DNA of 64,000 nucleotides from Rahnella variigena (GCF_003610915.1 NZ_NSDJ01000001.1:4588001-4652000); one strand, 5' to 3'; shown: positions 51,357 through 61,521, numbered from the stretch's first letter. Made by a program: numbers and translations. The notes: a model not told the origin generated them from the sequence alone.

Positions 51357-51536
51357 ATGATGCATTGCCCGCTTTGTGGAAAAGTAGCCCATACACGTTC
51401 AAGCCGTTATCTGAGTGAATCAACGAAAGAACGCTATCATCAGTGTCAGAATATCGAATGCAGCTGCACCTTTGCCACGCACGAATCGGTCGCCCGGGTT
51501 ATCTCAAAACCCGGTACCCAGCCATCCGCTGCATAG
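51357..51536 (+). CDS. ogr: Ogr/Delta-family late gene activator
   Basis: A 59-residue zinc-finger protein, P2 Ogr-like from the first residue (MMHCPLCG...RYHQCQNIECSCTFATHESV). Zinc ligands are C4, C7, C30 and C35. It binds TGT-N12-ACA sites and contacts the RNA polymerase alpha subunit to switch on late operons. The start at 51357 follows CCGGAGG; a frame opening at 51342 is less likely. Its place after D is as in P2. Confidence 0.92.
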   Translation: MMHCPLCGKVAHTRSSRYLSESTKERYHQCQNIECSCTFATHESVARVISKPGTQPSAA

Positions 51537-51556
51537 TTATTTTGCAGGCACGGATG

Positions 51557-51590
51557 CAAAAAAAAGGGGTTAGCCGATGGCTAACCCCTT
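51557..51590 (-). terminator. rplS operon terminator
   Basis: AAGGGGTTAGC and its complement around a five-base loop, with an eight-T run on the minus strand. It marks the rightmost host side of the tailocin island. Confidence 0.92.
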
Positions 51591-51628
51591 GTTCTATATT
51601 AACTAGTAGATGTCGCGTTAGCGATACC

Positions 51629-51991
<363 letters not shown>

Positions 51992-52024
51992 CTAGGTAAA
52001 CTGATATATCGGGACGGCCTCGCG

Positions 52025-52798
52025 TTACGCTTTGGCGTTCCCTTCATAGTTTTGTTGACTGAGCCGATGTTCCTTTTGGAACTCTCTCAGCAACACCTCT
52101 TGCTCGTCAGTCAGAGCTAGGTTTTCCAGAAGTTCAGGTCTTCTAAGCCAGGTTCGACCCAGCGACTGTTTCAGGCGCCAGCGACGTATATCAGCGTGGT
52201 TTCCCGACAGTAAAACCGGCGGTACCTCCATGCCTTCCAGCACTTCAGGGCGGGTATAGTGGGGGCAATCCAACAATCCGTCAGCGAAAGAATCTTCTTC
52301 TGCTGAAGCCTGACGACCCAGAACGCCCGGTATAAAGCGGGATACTGAATCAATCAGAGTCATTGCGGGTAACTCTCCACCGCTGAGAACATAATCGCCA
52401 ATTGACCATTCTTCATCAATTTCGGTTTTGATTATGCGCTCATCAATCCCTTCATAACGGCCACAAACCAGAATGATTTTCTGATGAGCCGCCAGTTCGC
52501 AAACACCGGTTTGATCCAGTTTGCGACCCTGAGGTGAAAGATAAATCACTTTCACACCTTCGCCTGCCGCTGCTTTTGCTGCATGAATCGCTTCCCGTAA
52601 GGGTTGCACCATCATCAGCATTCCGGGACCACCGCCGTAAGGGCGCTCATCCACGGTACGATGTCGATCGTATGCGAAGTCACGAGGACTCCAGCAATTT
52701 ACGCTCAACAGGCCATTCTTAACTGCCCGGCCAGTTACCCCGTAATCCGTAATTGCGCGGAACATTTCAGGAAACAGGCTAATTATACCGATCCACAT
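52025..52798 (-). CDS. trmD: TrmD, tRNA (guanine-37-N1) methyltransferase
   Basis: A 257-residue SPOUT enzyme (E. coli 255). The trefoil-knot motifs [11 protein letters not shown] and [11 protein letters not shown] and the [11 protein letters not shown] loop are intact. It makes m1G37 and so prevents frameshifting. Confidence 0.98.
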   Translation of the reverse strand: MWIGIISLFPEMFRAITDYGVTGRAVKNGLLSVNCWSPRDFAYDRHRTVDERPYGGGPGMLMMVQPLREAIHAAKAAAGEGVKVIYLSPQGRKLDQTGVCELAAHQKIILVCGRYEGIDERIIKTEIDEEWSIGDYVLSGGELPAMTLIDSVSRFIPGVLGRQASAEEDSFADGLLDCPHYTRPEVLEGMEVPPVLLSGNHADIRRWRLKQSLGRTWLRRPELLENLALTDEQEVLLREFQKEHRLSQQNYEGNAKA

Positions 52799-52865
52799 AG
52801 CCTACCCCTTCCAAATGTTTGACCGCTCAACCAGACCTTGTTTACGTGTATAAACACTACGGAGG

Positions 52866-53414
52866 TCAAAAACCAGGATCCCAATCTACTTCAACAGTGC
52901 GAGTAGCGAGATCGACTTTCTTGATAACCTGCCCATCGAGGAACGGAATCAACCGCTCCTTGAGTCCGAAGGCATCTTTCAGGTTGGCTTTAACTACCAT
53001 CACATCGTTAGAACCGGTTTCCATCATATCGATGATTTTGCCCAGTTCGTAACCGGAAGTTGTCACTACCTGGCAACCAAAAAGGTCTTTCCAGTAGTAG
53101 TCACCGTCTTCCAGTGGAGGCAGTTGCTTTGAATCGACGACAATTTCGCAATTGGTCAGAAGATTCGCTGCATCCCGGTCATCAACGCCTTTGACTTTGA
53201 TGATCAGGTCCTGAGTGTGGCGTTTCCAGCCTTCCAGCTCGACAACTTGCCACTTACCGGCACGCTGGATAAACCACGGCTGGTAATCGAAGATGCTTTC
53301 AGCGTCTTCGGTGGATGAAAACACTCTGAGCCAACCACGAATGCCGTATGTTGAACCCATTTTGCCGAGTACTAACGGCTCAGCGGGTACCACTGGATTG
53401 GATTGCTTGCTCAT
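52866..53414 (-). CDS. rimM: RimM, 16S rRNA processing factor
   Basis: A 182-residue protein identical in length to E. coli, with a RimM N domain and a PRC barrel ([11 protein letters not shown]). It helps mature the 30S head with S19. The ATG at 53414 matches E. coli; an upstream in-frame start is three codons away. Confidence 0.96.
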   Translation of the reverse strand: MSKQSNPVVPAEPLVLGKMGSTYGIRGWLRVFSSTEDAESIFDYQPWFIQRAGKWQVVELEGWKRHTQDLIIKVKGVDDRDAANLLTNCEIVVDSKQLPPLEDGDYYWKDLFGCQVVTTSGYELGKIIDMMETGSNDVMVVKANLKDAFGLKERLIPFLDGQVIKKVDLATRTVEVDWDPGF

Positions 53415-53432
53415 TGCCACCACCGCGACAGA

Positions 53433-53681
53433 TTAAGCTGCTTTCTTAGCGTCTTTGATCAGCGCAGAAACGCGATCAGAAACGGTTGCACCCAGATCTA
53501 CCCAATGGGCAACACGATCCAGGTCCAGACGCAGAGCTTCAGCCTGGCCAGAAGCCAATGGGTTGAAGAAACCTACGCGTTCGATGAAACGACCGTCACG
53601 AGCGTTGCGGCTGTCGGTCACTACTACTTGATAAAACGGACGCTTTTTTGCGCCGCCACGTGCTAAACGAATTGTTACCAT
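53433..53681 (-). CDS. rpsP: Ribosomal protein S16
   Basis: 82 residues ([20 protein letters not shown]), as in E. coli. The open frame extends 29 codons further upstream through a terminator hairpin, so the ATG at 53681 after GAGGATGTT is chosen. It is the first gene of the operon. Confidence 0.97.
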   Translation of the reverse strand: MVTIRLARGGAKKRPFYQVVVTDSRNARDGRFIERVGFFNPLASGQAEALRLDLDRVAHWVDLGATVSDRVSALIKDAKKAA

Positions 53682-53700
53682 AACATCCTCTTTAGTTAAT

Positions 53701-53740
53701 AAAACAACCAGACCCCATCGGGGAACGGGGTCTGGTTGCA
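53701..53740 (-). terminator. Terminator/attenuator in the rpsP leader
   Basis: CAACCAGACCCC and GGGGTCTGGTTG arms followed by TTTT on the minus strand, only 20 bases before the rpsP start. It can end ffh transcripts. Because the likely rpsP promoter (a TTGCGG/TAGATT pair near 53788-53817) lies upstream of it, it would also attenuate the rpsP operon. A similar leader terminator has been described for E. coli, as I recall. Confidence 0.75.
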
Positions 53741-53859
53741 ATATAAAAAGCCCGAAAATTTTACTCATTTTGGCGCAAAAAGCAATCTAAAGCGTAGATA
53801 GCCTAGCCCGCAATTTGCATGAGCCGCCTATGTGGCTGATATATAGACAGTGATGTCGA

Positions 53860-55221
53860 TTAACGGCCCGGGAAACCTGGTGGCATCATACCCTTCATGC
53901 CACGCATCATTTTCGCCATGCCGCCATTCTTCATTTTCTTCATCATGCGCTGCATATCGTCGAACTGCTTCAGTAAGCGGTTGACGTCCTGCACCTGCAT
54001 GCCGGAACCCACCGCGATGCGGCGTTTACGGGAACCTTTAATAATTTCTGGCTTGGCGCGCTCTTTGTGCGTCATCGAGTTGATGATCGCTTCCATGCGC
54101 ACCAGCACTTTGTCATCCATCTGGGATTTGACGTTATCCGGCAACTGACCGACACCCGGCAGTTTGCTCATCATACTCGCCATGCCGCCCATATTACGCA
54201 TTTGCTTGAGCTGCTCGAGGAAATCGGTCAGGTCAAAGCCGTCGCCTTTCTTGAGTTTGCTGGCCAGCTTTTCAGCCTGCGCACGGTCAACTTTGCTCTC
54301 AATGTCTTCGATAAGAGAGAGAACGTCGCCCATACCCAAAATACGCGAAGCGATACGATCCGGATGGAACGGCTCCAGAGCATCGGTTTTTTCACCCATA
54401 CCCAGGAATTTGATCGGTTTGCCGGTGATGTGACGAATCGACAGTGCAGCACCGCCACGCGCATCACCGTCGATTTTGGTCAGGATAACACCGGTGAGCG
54501 GCAGCGCTTCATTAAACGCTTTCGCGGTATTCGCGGCATCCTGACCGGTCATGGCATCGACAACAAACAGCGTTTCAACCGGATTAATCGCGGCGTGAAC
54601 CTGTTTGATTTCGTCCATCATCGCTTCGTCGACGTGTAAACGGCCGGCGGTATCGACAATCAGAACGTCGTAGAATTTCAGTTTGGCCTGCTGCAGGGCG
54701 CGGGTGACGATATCAACCGGCTTTTCCTGCGCATCAGACGCAAAGAAATCCACTTCAACTTGTTGTGCCAGGGTTTCCAGCTGTTTGATCGCCGCAGGGC
54801 GATAAACGTCGGCAGACACCACCAGTACTTTTTTCTTTTTCTTCTCTTTCAGGAATTTCGCCAGTTTACCGACGCTGGTGGTTTTACCGGCGCCTTGTAA
54901 ACCCGCCATCAGAACCACAGCCGGCGGCTGCGCCGCTAAGTTAAGCTCGGTGTTCGCCTCGCCCATCGCGGTTTCCAGCTCTTTCTGGACAATTTTGACG
55001 AATTCCTGACCCGGTGTGAGGCTCTTATTGACCTCAACGCCAACGGCGCTCTCTTTAACCCGGTTGATGAAGTCGCGAACCACCGGCAGCGCAACGTCCG
55101 CTTCCAGTAATGCCATACGCACTTCACGTAATGTTTCTTTAATATTTTCTTCGGTCAGCCGCCCGCGGCCGCTGATATTGCGCAGTGTGCGCGACAATCG
55201 ATCGCTTAAATTCTCAAACAT
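53860..55221 (-). CDS. ffh: Ffh, signal recognition particle GTPase
   Basis: A 453-residue SRP54 protein, as in E. coli. It has an N domain, a G domain with GLQGAGKTT at residues 107-115, and a Met-rich M domain (MQRMMKKMKNGGMAKMMRGMKGMMPPG) that binds signal sequences and 4.5S RNA. Confidence 0.98.
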   Translation of the reverse strand: MFENLSDRLSRTLRNISGRGRLTEENIKETLREVRMALLEADVALPVVRDFINRVKESAVGVEVNKSLTPGQEFVKIVQKELETAMGEANTELNLAAQPPAVVLMAGLQGAGKTTSVGKLAKFLKEKKKKKVLVVSADVYRPAAIKQLETLAQQVEVDFFASDAQEKPVDIVTRALQQAKLKFYDVLIVDTAGRLHVDEAMMDEIKQVHAAINPVETLFVVDAMTGQDAANTAKAFNEALPLTGVILTKIDGDARGGAALSIRHITGKPIKFLGMGEKTDALEPFHPDRIASRILGMGDVLSLIEDIESKVDRAQAEKLASKLKKGDGFDLTDFLEQLKQMRNMGGMASMMSKLPGVGQLPDNVKSQMDDKVLVRMEAIINSMTHKERAKPEIIKGSRKRRIAVGSGMQVQDVNRLLKQFDDMQRMMKKMKNGGMAKMMRGMKGMMPPGFPGR

Positions 55222-55385
55222 CGTCTCTTGCTCAACGTTATGACAGGCCGCTTTTGCGACGTAATTGCGGGATTATAACACGAAGCGCGGACGATCTCTG
55301 CTTTGGCATCTCAGATAGGTTGGAGCGTGACGCCGGTAACGTTATACTGCGGTTCTCATTCACTTTTCGATGCTACTGAAACGCT

Positions 55386-56177
55386 ATGTCAGTTTTTGCT
55401 CTCGTCGCCATGTTGGCCTATCTGCTCAGCCTTGCACTGATCATTCCGAGCATCATCCGGAAGAACAGCGCATACCGGCGTTTAGCACTGATTTCTGTTG
55501 TGGTAGCGCTTGTCTGCCACGCGGTGGCATTGCAGCAGCGTATTTTCGATGTCAGCACCGGCCAGAATCTCAGCCTGGTGAACATCGGCTCTGTGGTCAG
55601 CTTAATCATCGGCACGGTGATGACCATCGTGGCATCACGCAACCGCGGCTGGTTTGTGTTACCGATTGTTTACAGCTTCTCGCTGATCAATCTGGCATTC
55701 GTCACCTTTCTTCCGGGCGAATTCATCACGCATCTGGAAGAAAGCAAAGGCTTACTGGTGCACATCGGTCTGGCGCTGTTCTCTTATGCTACGTTGATGA
55801 TCGCCGCACTTTACGCGTTGCAACTGGCGTGGCTGGATTACCAGCTGAAGAATAAACGCCTGACGTTTACAGCCGACATGCCGCCGCTGATGAGCATCGA
55901 GCGTAAGCTGTTTCACATCACCCAGATTGGCGTGATCTTACTGACGCTGACGCTGTGCACCGGATTGCTGTACCTGAACAACCTGTTCAGCCCGGAAAAT
56001 ATCGACAAGGCCGTCTTATCGATACTGGCATGGTTCGTTTATATCGTCCTGTTATGGGGCCATTATCACGAAGGCTGGCGTGGCCGCCGCGTGGTATGGT
56101 TCAGCATGGCAGGCGCCATCCTGCTTACTCTTGCCTATTTCGGCAGCCGCCTGATCCAGCAAATCATGGTTCATTAA
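55386..56177 (+). CDS. ypjD: YpjD, cytochrome c assembly-like membrane protein
   Basis: A 263-residue protein with about eight transmembrane helices and the CcsA/CcmC-like core (EESKGLLVHIGLALFSYATL and a GHYHEGWRGRR segment). E. coli YpjD (CorE) is linked to ffh and corB, and has been associated with magnesium/cobalt phenotypes. It is divergent from ffh, 164 bases away, and 16 bases before corB. Confidence 0.92.
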   Translation: MSVFALVAMLAYLLSLALIIPSIIRKNSAYRRLALISVVVALVCHAVALQQRIFDVSTGQNLSLVNIGSVVSLIIGTVMTIVASRNRGWFVLPIVYSFSLINLAFVTFLPGEFITHLEESKGLLVHIGLALFSYATLMIAALYALQLAWLDYQLKNKRLTFTADMPPLMSIERKLFHITQIGVILLTLTLCTGLLYLNNLFSPENIDKAVLSILAWFVYIVLLWGHYHEGWRGRRVVWFSMAGAILLTLAYFGSRLIQQIMVH

Positions 56178-56193
56178 TTAAAAGGAATACCCG

Positions 56194-57483
56194 TTGGAGC
56201 ACGTCTCGACAACAACCCTGATCATCACATTGATCATCATGGTGGTGGTTTCGGCTTATTTTTCAGCCTCCGAAACCGGTATGATGACACTCAACCGTTA
56301 CCGGTTACGTCACCTGGCCAAACAGGGTAACCGCGGGGCACGCCGCGTCGAAAAGCTGTTAAAACGCCCGGACCAGCTGATAAGCCTCGTGCTCATCGGC
56401 AACAACCTGGTCAACATCCTTGCTTCCGCTCTGGCAACAATTGTGGGCATTCGTCTTTACGGTGATGCCGGTGTGGCGATTGCCACCGGTGTGCTGACGT
56501 TTGTCGTCCTGCTGTTTGCTGAAGTGTTGCCAAAAACATTTGCCGCGCTAAATCCTGAACGCATCGCGTTCCCGAGCAGCATTTTGTTGCGTCCGCTGCA
56601 AAAAATCATGATGCCACTGGTGTGGATCCTCAACAGCCTCTCGCGTTTGCTGATGAGAATGTGCGGCATCAAAACCACCACCAGCCTCAGCGATGCGGTG
56701 AGTAAAGAAGAGCTGCGAACCATCGTTAACGAATCACGCTCGAACATCTCCCGTCGCAATCAGGACATGCTGCTTTCCGTGCTGGATCTGGAAAAAGTGA
56801 CAGTGGACGACATCATGGTGCCGCGCAATGAAATCGTCGGTATTGATATCAACGATGACTGGAAGTCGATCATCCGCCAGCTGACGCACTCGCCGCATGG
56901 CCGCATCGTGCTTTATCGTGATTCACTCGACGATGCGATTGGTATGCTGCGCCTGCGTGAAGCCTATCGTCTGATGACCGAGAAAAAAGAGTTCACCAAA
57001 GAAAACCTGCTGCGTGCCGCCGACGAAATTTATTACATCCCGGAAGGCACGCCGCTGAACATTCAGTTAGTGAAATTCCAGCGCAACAAAAAGAAAGTGG
57101 GCATCGTGGTGGATGAATACGGTGATATTCAGGGGCTGGTTACCGTCGAAGATATCCTCGAAGAGATCGTCGGTGACTTCACCACGTCTATGTCACCCAC
57201 GCTTGCCGAAGAAGTCACGCCGCAAAGCGACGGTTCTGTGTTGATTGAAGGCAGTGCGAACGTCCGTGAGCTGAACAAAGCCTTTAACTGGCATCTCCCG
57301 GAAGACGGCCCCCGCACCATCAACGGCATGCTGCTGGAAGTACTGGAAGAAATTCCTAACATCGGTACCAGTTTGCGCATTGAAGACTATGAGGTTGAGG
57401 TTCTTGATGTGCAGGACAATATGATCAAACAGGTGCAGGTTCGTCCGTTACAGCCGCTGAAAAACACTGTAAACCAGCACTAA
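56194..57483 (+). CDS. corB: CorB (YfjD), CNNM/HlyC-type transporter
   Basis: A 429-residue membrane protein: a DUF21 transmembrane domain (about 1-150), paired CBS domains (about 200-325) and a C-terminal CorC_HlyC domain (340-425). It is a magnesium/cobalt transporter relative. The start codon is TTG, after AAAGGAAT, as in E. coli (MEHVSTTTLI). Confidence 0.94.
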   Translation: MEHVSTTTLIITLIIMVVVSAYFSASETGMMTLNRYRLRHLAKQGNRGARRVEKLLKRPDQLISLVLIGNNLVNILASALATIVGIRLYGDAGVAIATGVLTFVVLLFAEVLPKTFAALNPERIAFPSSILLRPLQKIMMPLVWILNSLSRLLMRMCGIKTTTSLSDAVSKEELRTIVNESRSNISRRNQDMLLSVLDLEKVTVDDIMVPRNEIVGIDINDDWKSIIRQLTHSPHGRIVLYRDSLDDAIGMLRLREAYRLMTEKKEFTKENLLRAADEIYYIPEGTPLNIQLVKFQRNKKKVGIVVDEYGDIQGLVTVEDILEEIVGDFTTSMSPTLAEEVTPQSDGSVLIEGSANVRELNKAFNWHLPEDGPRTINGMLLEVLEEIPNIGTSLRIEDYEVEVLDVQDNMIKQVQVRPLQPLKNTVNQH

Positions 57484-57502
57484 CCTTCTGAAGTTCAGGC
57501 AT

Positions 57503-57533
57503 AAAAAAAGACGCGAACATCGCGTCTTTTTTG
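57503..57533. terminator. Bidirectional terminator between corB and luxS
   Basis: AAAAGACGCGA and TCGCGTCTTTT arms around ACA, with A and T runs on both sides. The flanking genes converge. Confidence 0.9.
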
Positions 57534-57552
57534 TCTTTGGAACACATCAAAA

Positions 57553-58068
57553 CTAGATGTGCAGCTCGGACAGTTTTTCTTTCGGCAGAGCCAGTTCGTC
57601 GTTATGGTTTACCACAACGTCATGGTCGAGAATGTGCTGCGCGATTTCCTGTGCTTCTTTCAGGGAATGCATCTCGAAAGTACCGCACTGATATTCATTC
57701 AGCTCAGGGATCTGACGCTGTTCTTTTACCTTCAGAACATCCGCCATCGCCGCTTTCCAGGCATCCGCCACGCGTTGCTCTTCTGGCACACCGATCAGGC
57801 TCATGTAGAAACCTGTGCGGCAACCCATCGGAGAAATATCGATGATCTCAACACCGCTACCGTTCAGGTGGTTACGCATGAACCCTGCAAACAGGTGCTC
57901 AAGAGTATGAATACCACGCTCTGGCATCACTTCAAGGTTCGGGCGGCAGAAGCGCAGATCGAACACAGTAATGGTATCGCCGTGCGGGGTATGCATGGTT
58001 TTTGCGACGCGAACAGCAGGTGCTGCCATACGGGTATGGTCTACGGTAAAGCTATCCAACAGTGGCAT
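57553..58068 (-). CDS. luxS: LuxS, S-ribosylhomocysteine lyase
   Basis: A 171-residue enzyme, as in E. coli, that splits S-ribosylhomocysteine into homocysteine and the AI-2 precursor DPD. The metal site motif [10 protein letters not shown] contains H54 and H58; the catalytic Cys is in the [10 protein letters not shown] segment. It lies next to gshA with micA between. Confidence 0.97.
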   Translation of the reverse strand: MPLLDSFTVDHTRMAAPAVRVAKTMHTPHGDTITVFDLRFCRPNLEVMPERGIHTLEHLFAGFMRNHLNGSGVEIIDISPMGCRTGFYMSLIGVPEEQRVADAWKAAMADVLKVKEQRQIPELNEYQCGTFEMHSLKEAQEIAQHILDHDVVVNHNDELALPKEKLSELHI

Positions 58069-58111
58069 ATCGTCACCTCTCCTAAATAAATTAATTTTTT
58101 TTACGAACTCA

Positions 58112-58140
58112 GGAAACCTTTTCCCAGCATGCGGGTCTTA
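58112..58140 (+). promoter_or_regulatory. Sigma-E-type promoter of micA
   Basis: GGAAAC (58112-58117) and TCTTA (58136-58140), 18 bases apart, end seven bases before the micA 5' end. They resemble the sigma-E consensus GGAACTT-N16-TCTGA. E. coli micA is strictly sigma-E dependent. Confidence 0.6.
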
Positions 58141-58146
58141 ATTAGT

Positions 58147-58220
58147 GAAAGACGCGCATTTGTTATCATCATCCCTGTAAACAGAGATGTTTATTTGGCC
58201 ACATTGATTGTGGCCTTTTT
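58147..58220 (+). ncRNA. micA: MicA small RNA
   Basis: About 74 bases between luxS and gshA, the position of E. coli micA. The 5' segment GAAAGACGCGCATTTGTTAT and the following CATCATCCCTG are identical to E. coli, as I recall it. The RNA ends with the terminator GGCCACA-TTGAT-TGTGGCC plus T-run. MicA is an Hfq-dependent repressor of ompA and other targets during envelope stress. Confidence 0.93.
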
Positions 58221-58242
58221 CTTTTCTACTCAACGCTACTTT

Positions 58243-59814
58243 CTACTCAACGCTACTGCCTGCATTCGCAGCCAGGTATTCTTCAAAGCTTAGCTTATCC
58301 GCCGCTTCCAGTGCGCGCTGACGCTGCCATGAACCGTCCTGCTCAGCCATTAATGCGCTGGCATCTAATACTTCCAGCGGCTCACTGACCAGCATCTGAC
58401 GATACTTCTCCGCCAGTTCCAGCCCGAGATTACCGACGCCCTGCTTTTTCAGCTCTTTCAGGATACGTGCCGAGTAAGTCAGCTCAGGATCATCAAACGC
58501 AGCAACCAGCTCTTTGCAGACGTCCTGATAAAGGGTATCGCCGTTCTGGTTATCCATGACCTGAGCCACACGATTCAAATCAGCAAATAACTCATTACCC
58601 ACTTTAGCTAACGGCTGGCGTTCATCGTGACACCCCATACCGATCGTCTGACCCGGTTTGCGCCCTTCCAGGATCACCCGGTTCCAGTTCTTACGCGTAC
58701 AGAGCAGCTCATCGCTGTTCATTTCCGGGGCATCGGCTAACGCACACCATACCAAAAACAGATCCAGGAAACGCGCCTGAGTGGCATCAATACCCACCGG
58801 AGAGAACGGATTGACATCCAGCGAACGGACCTCAATGTATTCGATCCCGCTGCGCATCAGGGCATCAGAAGGTGTTTCACCGGATTTGGTGACACGCTTA
58901 GGACGAATTGGCGCATAAAGTTCGTTCTCAATCTGTAACACATTGGTGTTCAGTTGCAGATATTTCCCGTCCTTCTGCACACCCATTTCCGCATATTCAG
59001 CAGACGGGGTACGAATCGCTTTCTTCACACCCTGAACGTAGGTGGTCAGGTCATTGAAGGTAATGCCCAGATTGCTTTGTGATTTATTGGTGTAACCCAA
59101 ATCACTCAGACGCAACGATGTCGCATACGGCAGATAGCACAATCCCGATTCGGTATATTCAAACGGCAAATCTGTTTCACGCCCTTTCAGGAATGAAGAA
59201 CAGATCGCAGGCGACGCACCGAACAGATAAGGGATCACCCAGCCAAAGCGATAATAATTGCGGATGAGTTTGAAATAACCCGCAGAAATTGCTTCTTTAC
59301 CGCTTTCAGCATCTGTCACGCCCAGCTTTTCCTGCCAGAAACTCAGCGGCAGCGAGAAGTTGTAATGGATGCCGGAAATTACCTGCATCAGCGCGCCATA
59401 ACGGTTTTTCAGGCCTTCACGATAAAGCGTTTTAAAGCGCCCGGCGTTAGATGAACCGTACTGCGCCAGCTCGATATCCTGTCCGGACTCGATAAAGCAC
59501 GGCATGCTGAATGGCCACATGCGCTCGTCACCGAGCTCACGGGCTACGTGACGATGAATGTCACGCAGGAACGCCATCAGATGTTCGATGTTGTCATCGA
59601 CGGGCGTAATAAATTCTAATAAGGCTTCAGCAAAGTCGGTGGTTATCCAGCGATGCGTCAGTGCCGCACCTAAAGATTCCGGGTGGCCGGTTGTCGCTAA
59701 TGAACCATCGGGATTGACCCGCAACGTTTCACGCTCAATACCGCGACGAATACCTTTTAATGCCTGAGGGTGGGCTTCCAGCCAGGAAAGCGCCTGAGAT
59801 ACATCCGGGATCAA
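58243..59814 (-). CDS. gshA: GshA, glutamate-cysteine ligase
   Basis: A 523-residue enzyme (E. coli 518) for the first step of glutathione synthesis. Conserved segments include [10 protein letters not shown], the HYNFSLP loop and [12 protein letters not shown]. The start is TTG at 59814, with GGGAGG six bases upstream, matching the TTG start of E. coli. An ATG 28 codons further upstream is open but not homologous. Confidence 0.95.
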   Translation of the reverse strand: MIPDVSQALSWLEAHPQALKGIRRGIERETLRVNPDGSLATTGHPESLGAALTHRWITTDFAEALLEFITPVDDNIEHLMAFLRDIHRHVARELGDERMWPFSMPCFIESGQDIELAQYGSSNAGRFKTLYREGLKNRYGALMQVISGIHYNFSLPLSFWQEKLGVTDAESGKEAISAGYFKLIRNYYRFGWVIPYLFGASPAICSSFLKGRETDLPFEYTESGLCYLPYATSLRLSDLGYTNKSQSNLGITFNDLTTYVQGVKKAIRTPSAEYAEMGVQKDGKYLQLNTNVLQIENELYAPIRPKRVTKSGETPSDALMRSGIEYIEVRSLDVNPFSPVGIDATQARFLDLFLVWCALADAPEMNSDELLCTRKNWNRVILEGRKPGQTIGMGCHDERQPLAKVGNELFADLNRVAQVMDNQNGDTLYQDVCKELVAAFDDPELTYSARILKELKKQGVGNLGLELAEKYRQMLVSEPLEVLDASALMAEQDGSWQRQRALEAADKLSFEEYLAANAGSSVE

Positions 59815-59899
59815 ATTGACCTCCCGCTCGGTGAAACCATTAATTTGCAAGCATACTGAGTCTGCATAGATGTGACCATAATTGATAGCTGATGCCAAT

Positions 59900-60328
59900 C
59901 TAACCGAACCATGAGAGCCCCTGCAGCGTCACAACCGTCAAAAGGATGTAACGCACCGCTTTTCCAATAAGCATGAAAAAAACCACAGACCCCCACGGCA
60001 TTCGCAGCCAACCTGCTAACACGCATAACACATCACCTATCACCGGTAACCAGCTCAGCAATAAAGCTGCCGGTCCAAAGCGCTTTAACCAACCCTGTGC
60101 AACGTGGAGCCCACGCTGAGGTTTAAGCTGTGGCAGAAAGCGTCCGATGATGACGTTGGTTATGCCACCTAAGGTATTGCCAACAGTTGCAGACAAAACC
60201 AGTGCCGCTGGCATTGCGCTGCCAGCTGACAATAAAGCCACTAATAAAACTTCTGAATTTCCAGGCAAAAGTGTGGCACTTAAAAAGCTGCTGCCGAATA
60301 AGGAAGCCAGCGCCACGGCGCTGCTCAC
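59900..60328 (-). CDS. yqaA: YqaA, SNARE-associated/DedA-like membrane protein
   Basis: A 142-residue inner-membrane protein, as in E. coli, with about four transmembrane segments and the DedA-like [19 protein letters not shown] segment. The GTG start overlaps the yqaB stop (GTGA). The function is not established. Confidence 0.9.
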   Translation of the reverse strand: MSSAVALASLFGSSFLSATLLPGNSEVLLVALLSAGSAMPAALVLSATVGNTLGGITNVIIGRFLPQLKPQRGLHVAQGWLKRFGPAALLLSWLPVIGDVLCVLAGWLRMPWGSVVFFMLIGKAVRYILLTVVTLQGLSWFG

Positions 60329-60891
60329 AGCGTGCGCACGTCCACAAAAGCCATATTGGCGCGTTTCGCCGCCTCAATACCGAAATCTGCATCTTCAAAC
60401 ACAACGCATTTTTCGGGAGGTACGCCGATTAACTCAGCGCAACGCAAAAAAGTGTCAGGCGCAGGTTTGTGGTTCTGCACGTCATTGGCGCCCACTATCG
60501 CATCGAAGCAATCACGCAGGCCTAAATGTCGCAACAGAGCATCCGCCATCCAGTGCTCACTGCCCGTCCCTACCGCCATTGGCCGGCGACCATGATAGGC
60601 CTTCACGACATCAATCAGTGGCAAAGGACGGACGGTATCCAGCAACATTTCCTGAACCGCTGCCGTTTTCTCAGCCGCCAGAAGATGGGGATCCATCTCA
60701 ACGTGATTACTGTCGATCACAAACTTCGCGATGCGCCAGGTCGGAGAACCATTCAGAGCAACCATGGATTCGACATCATACTGCATGCTGTATTTGGTCA
60801 ATACCTGATGCCATGCCTTACGGTGCGTCGGTTCGGTATCCAATATGGTGCCATCCATATCAAATATTAGCCCTTCGTATCGATCGTACAT
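60325..60891 (-). CDS. yqaB: YqaB, fructose-1-P/6-phosphogluconate phosphatase (HAD family)
   Basis: A 188-residue HAD hydrolase, as in E. coli. Motif I is DMDGTILDTEP, motif II is the VGTGSEH segment, motif III the HKPAPDTF lysine, and motif IV is FEDADFGIEA. The start at 60891 (MYDRYEG) agrees with E. coli; six further upstream codons are open. Confidence 0.94.
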   Translation of the reverse strand: MYDRYEGLIFDMDGTILDTEPTHRKAWHQVLTKYSMQYDVESMVALNGSPTWRIAKFVIDSNHVEMDPHLLAAEKTAAVQEMLLDTVRPLPLIDVVKAYHGRRPMAVGTGSEHWMADALLRHLGLRDCFDAIVGANDVQNHKPAPDTFLRCAELIGVPPEKCVVFEDADFGIEAAKRANMAFVDVRTL

Positions 60892-61046
60892 CGAAAGCTC
60901 CATGAGCACGAAAAAACAGGAAAACTACTTTATCGCAAAGTCTTTCGAAAGTCGCATTTTGTGCACACCTACAGCACATCCGAACACGTAGGAAAGGTCA
61001 GGGAAATGAAAAGGAAGAGATGAAAACAGAGGTGAAAACCGGAAAG

Positions 61047-61071
61047 CAAAAAACCCGCCGAAGCGGGTTTC
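61047..61071 (-). terminator. Terminator of the tRNA operon
   Basis: AAACCCGC-TTCG-GCGGGTTT with a T-run on the minus strand, about 56 bases after the last tRNA-Arg. Confidence 0.92.
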
Positions 61072-61126
61072 TCTAACATGCCGGAGGACTCTATATGAAA
61101 GCCATCGCTGCAACATGTCTGGAATA

Positions 61127-61203
61127 TGGTGCACCCAGGAAGATTCGAACTTCCGACCGCTCGGTTCGTAGCCGAGTACTCTATCCAGCTGAGCTATGGG
61201 TGC
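61127..61203 (-). tRNA. argV: tRNA-Arg (anticodon ACG), copy 1
   Basis: 77 bases with encoded CCA, acceptor GCACCCA/TGGGTGC, anticodon loop CTACGAA. It is identical to the next two copies. A34 is normally converted to inosine. E. coli has four copies (argV/Y/Z/Q) at this locus; three are present here. Confidence 0.97.
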
Positions 61204-61249
61204 ATTGGGGGGCGTGCTGAGTTTTTTCGGAAAATACTAAGAGAAAGAA

Positions 61250-61326
61250 TGGTGCACCCAGGAAGATTCGAACTTCCGACCGCTCGGTTCGTAGCCGAGT
61301 ACTCTATCCAGCTGAGCTATGGGTGC
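61250..61326 (-). tRNA. argY: tRNA-Arg (anticodon ACG), copy 2
   Basis: 77 bases, the same sequence as copy 1, 46 bases upstream of it in the transcript. Confidence 0.97.
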
Positions 61327-61436
61327 ATTTTGATTCTTACTGCAGATTTACCTGACCATTTTTCCGTACTACATCGGCTTTCGCCTTTGCCCGTCACGCT
61401 CATTTGATTGCAAATCAACATACGTTCAGGAAAGTA

Positions 61437-61513
61437 TGGTGCACCCAGGAAGATTCGAACTTCCGACCGCTCGGTTCGTAGCCGAGTACTCTATCCAGCT
61501 GAGCTATGGGTGC
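61437..61513 (-). tRNA. argZ: tRNA-Arg (anticodon ACG), copy 3
   Basis: 77 bases, the same sequence as copies 1 and 2. The spacer to copy 2 is 110 bases, longer than the one between copies 1 and 2. Confidence 0.97.
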
Positions 61514-61521
61514 ATTTTAAA

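Larger units (their letters stand above)
35588..51536. mobile_element. P2-type phage tail island (R-type tailocin, defective prophage)
   Basis: From the CI-type repressor to the Ogr activator, genes keep the P2 order: repressor, small early genes, gpA, X, holin, lysozyme, LysB/C, R, V, W, J, I, H, G, FI, FII, E/E', T, U, D, ogr. Integrase, cox, B, the whole head block (Q, P, O, N, M, L) and S are absent. No flanking att repeat or tRNA is seen. All tail and lysis frames are open. This is the gene content of a contractile tail bacteriocin. It lies between aroF and rplS, where E. coli has yfiLRNB. Confidence 0.88.

Noticed and set aside
35540..51600. Attachment-site direct repeats flanking the phage island
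   Set aside because: I compared both edges by eye and found no repeat of useful length, and no tRNA gene lies at either end.
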